NCBI RefSeq assembly: GCF_020382885.2
Contig: NC_058512.1
Location: 1,046,001-1,110,000 of the forward strand
Length of the DNA stretch: 64,000 nucleotides
Reading direction: 5' to 3'
Origin: Scatophagus argus
Taxonomy: Eukaryota > Chordata > Actinopteri > Scatophagidae
In this document: one piece after another, positions 62,435 to 64,000 of the stretch
Layout of the letters: each line of letters opens with the position of its first letter
Numbering within the stretch: position 1 is the stretch's first letter
The notes under the pieces: model-generated
What the model was told of the DNA's origin: nothing
Databases searched by the model: none
Seen by the model: the letters and a program-made list of their open reading frames with translations, nothing else
Translations under genes and position numbers: made by a program

Positions 62435-64000
62435 GTAAGACACGTCCACTCTCGCCGCGTGTCGTGCAGGTGCATGTCGGATGTGCGTATGGACAGGTGG
62501 AGTGTGTGTGCACGCTGTGGAGCACACGTGCAGCACAGGTCTTTACTTAGAACTGAACACATGGGTTTGGCCTGTGTTTACCTTACAGTAATACCAAACG
62601 CACACAGATCTCCGCGTCCCTGTGAACACACACCTGGCGCTCGCTTATTAGAAGCATCGGCTCTACCTGCCGCCATTTAAGACGGCAGCCGTGTGTTTAC
62701 TCTGCCGAGTCTTGGGAAGGCGCAGCAGATGAGGCGTATGACAGAAAGTCGGCTTACGCCAACTGAACCGGCAGCCAAGCTGGAAAGTTACAGCACGTCC
62801 CCCCTCCCCCCGGGCCACAGGCTGCCCAGGGTTAACGGGGAGGCCGGGGTCTGTGGTGCAGGTGAAAACACACGGCAGCCTGATCTGATTTCATTCTGTG
62901 AAGTTCACCTCCGCTCAGAAACTGACCCTCGTTCCTTCACTTTGACGTCTGAGCTTCTCTCTGTTTGACACAAGGACATGAATGTGGAATTTTGTGATGT
63001 CACAACTACTTCGCAGCCAATCAGGGTCTGGGGTGCAACTCAGAACAAGCGTGATGCAGAAACTTAGAGGAGGAGGTGGAGATGTAATTCTGATGTGTTA
63101 ACCACAGCTCAGTAAGTTTGCTGTTCACGGTTGTAGCCAGTGAAATCAATGATTGTTGGCTTAAACTTTTGACTTTCTGCCTGCTCTGTTGATGATTTAA
63201 GTTATTCATTTTCTCTTAATATTTAGATTAATTATTTAATCTTTCAGTCATGCTTGGTTTGTTGTCAGATCTCATCCATCAGCTTCAGTTCAGTGTGAGG
63301 ATGCAGCTAACGATTATATTCATTATCAATTAATCTGCTGCTTATTTTTCTTATTAATCACTCAGTACAATGTCAAAAAGTAGTGAGAAATGCTCATCTC
63401 AGTCTCCCAGAGCCCACAGTGACGTCTTCAGATCTTCTTTTGTCCTAACTGCAGTCCAAATCCCAAAGAAAAGCAGCAAATCCTGACGTCTGAGAAGCTG
63501 GAAGCAGCAAACGTTTGACACAACCGACAAAAACCCAAAGCGTCATCATGTTTTCGGAGAACCAGGGTTACTGGATCACAGAGCATGATGGTAATAAATA
63601 AAAATAATCATCAGTGGCAGCCCGACAGTGAGTTCAGTGTGTCATTGTGTGTCGGAGGAACACACTGCTGATGTCATGGGTCACATTCAGCAAACTGTCC
63701 ATGAATGGTGTCCATTGAGCCCACCCGGTGACATAACTGCTCCATCGCCCACCTTTTTTCCCTCCTCACGCCCAAGACGAGAGCCCCGCGAAGGCGACAT
63801 GTTGCATTTTGAGCAGGGATGAGTTTTCAGCACAGCTTTGCTCGTCCTCGCTGTGCCAGCAGCAGTTGTCCGTCACAGTGGAGCTCGTCCAAATCTGCGT
63901 GTCCGTCTGCCTGTTTATCAGGACAGGAAGCGAGCGAGGAGGGTAGCTGCTCCCTCCCGCGCACACCAACACGGACGCAGGCGCTATTTGGCCGAGCAGG
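62435..64000 (+). other. grk3: grk3 intron 14 (partial)
   Basis: It runs from the donor ATG|gtaaga to the right edge. The expected next residues (about NVELP) are not present with a splice acceptor, so exon 15 lies outside. No other gene is seen. Confidence 0.6.

Noticed and set aside
62981-62992. Codons reading NVEF, resembling the start of the next grk3 exon (NVEL)
   Set aside because: No AG acceptor precedes it and the following residues (CDVTT) do not continue the kinase; coincidence.

Overview
This is a window of teleost nuclear DNA, probably from a spiny-rayed (percomorph-like) fish. The genes are split by GT-AG introns, there are many long (TG)n and (CA)n microsatellites, several fragments of retro- and MITE-like repeats common in teleosts can be recognised, and every recognisable protein is a vertebrate one. 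There is no sign of a prokaryotic or viral replicon, CRISPR array, rRNA or tRNA.

Layout from left to right. (1) About 1-3,014, minus strand: the 5' exons of septin-5 (sept5); the rest of that gene runs off the left edge. (2) 3,015-10,916: a gene-poor spacer with microsatellites, teleost repeat fragments, a perfect 26-bp-arm inverted repeat at 7,545-7,600 and an orphan TATA-type promoter at 9,098. (3) 11,107-11,754, plus strand: a single-exon claudin-5-like gene, divergent from sept5. (4) 13,850-17,353, minus strand: a complete ten-exon short-chain acyl-CoA dehydrogenase (acads), convergent with the claudin. (5) 18,337-20,981, minus strand: complete crybb1 (beta-B1 crystallin), with a TATA-driven non-coding first exon near 21,350-21,400. 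(6) 24,013-25,198, plus strand: complete cryba4 (beta-A4 crystallin), head-to-head with crybb1 across about 2 kb that carries a phased cluster of OTX/PITX-type GGATTA motifs. (7) 29,468 to the right edge, plus strand: the first 14 coding exons (409 codons) of grk3, including the RGS-homology domain and most of the kinase domain. The rest of the kinase and the PH domain lie beyond the window.

The genes do not form a pathway. They are an ancient linkage group. In human, CLDN5 and SEPT5 are close together on 22q11.21, CRYBB1/CRYBA4 and GRK3 are on 22q12.1, and ACADS is on 12q24 (from memory). The one clear functional pairing is the divergent lens crystallin pair, which may share regulatory DNA.

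I found no previously undescribed biological system. The best leads are regulatory or splicing-related: the phased GGATTA triplet between the crystallins, a pair of canonical RFX X-boxes in grk3 intron 2, a 3' splice site of grk3 built on a (GT)14 tract, a possible 11-nt microexon in sept5, a GC-AG intron in acads, and the perfect hairpin at 7.5 kb. Exon joins were read by eye and checked by frame arithmetic and by remembered family sequences; no alignment was run.
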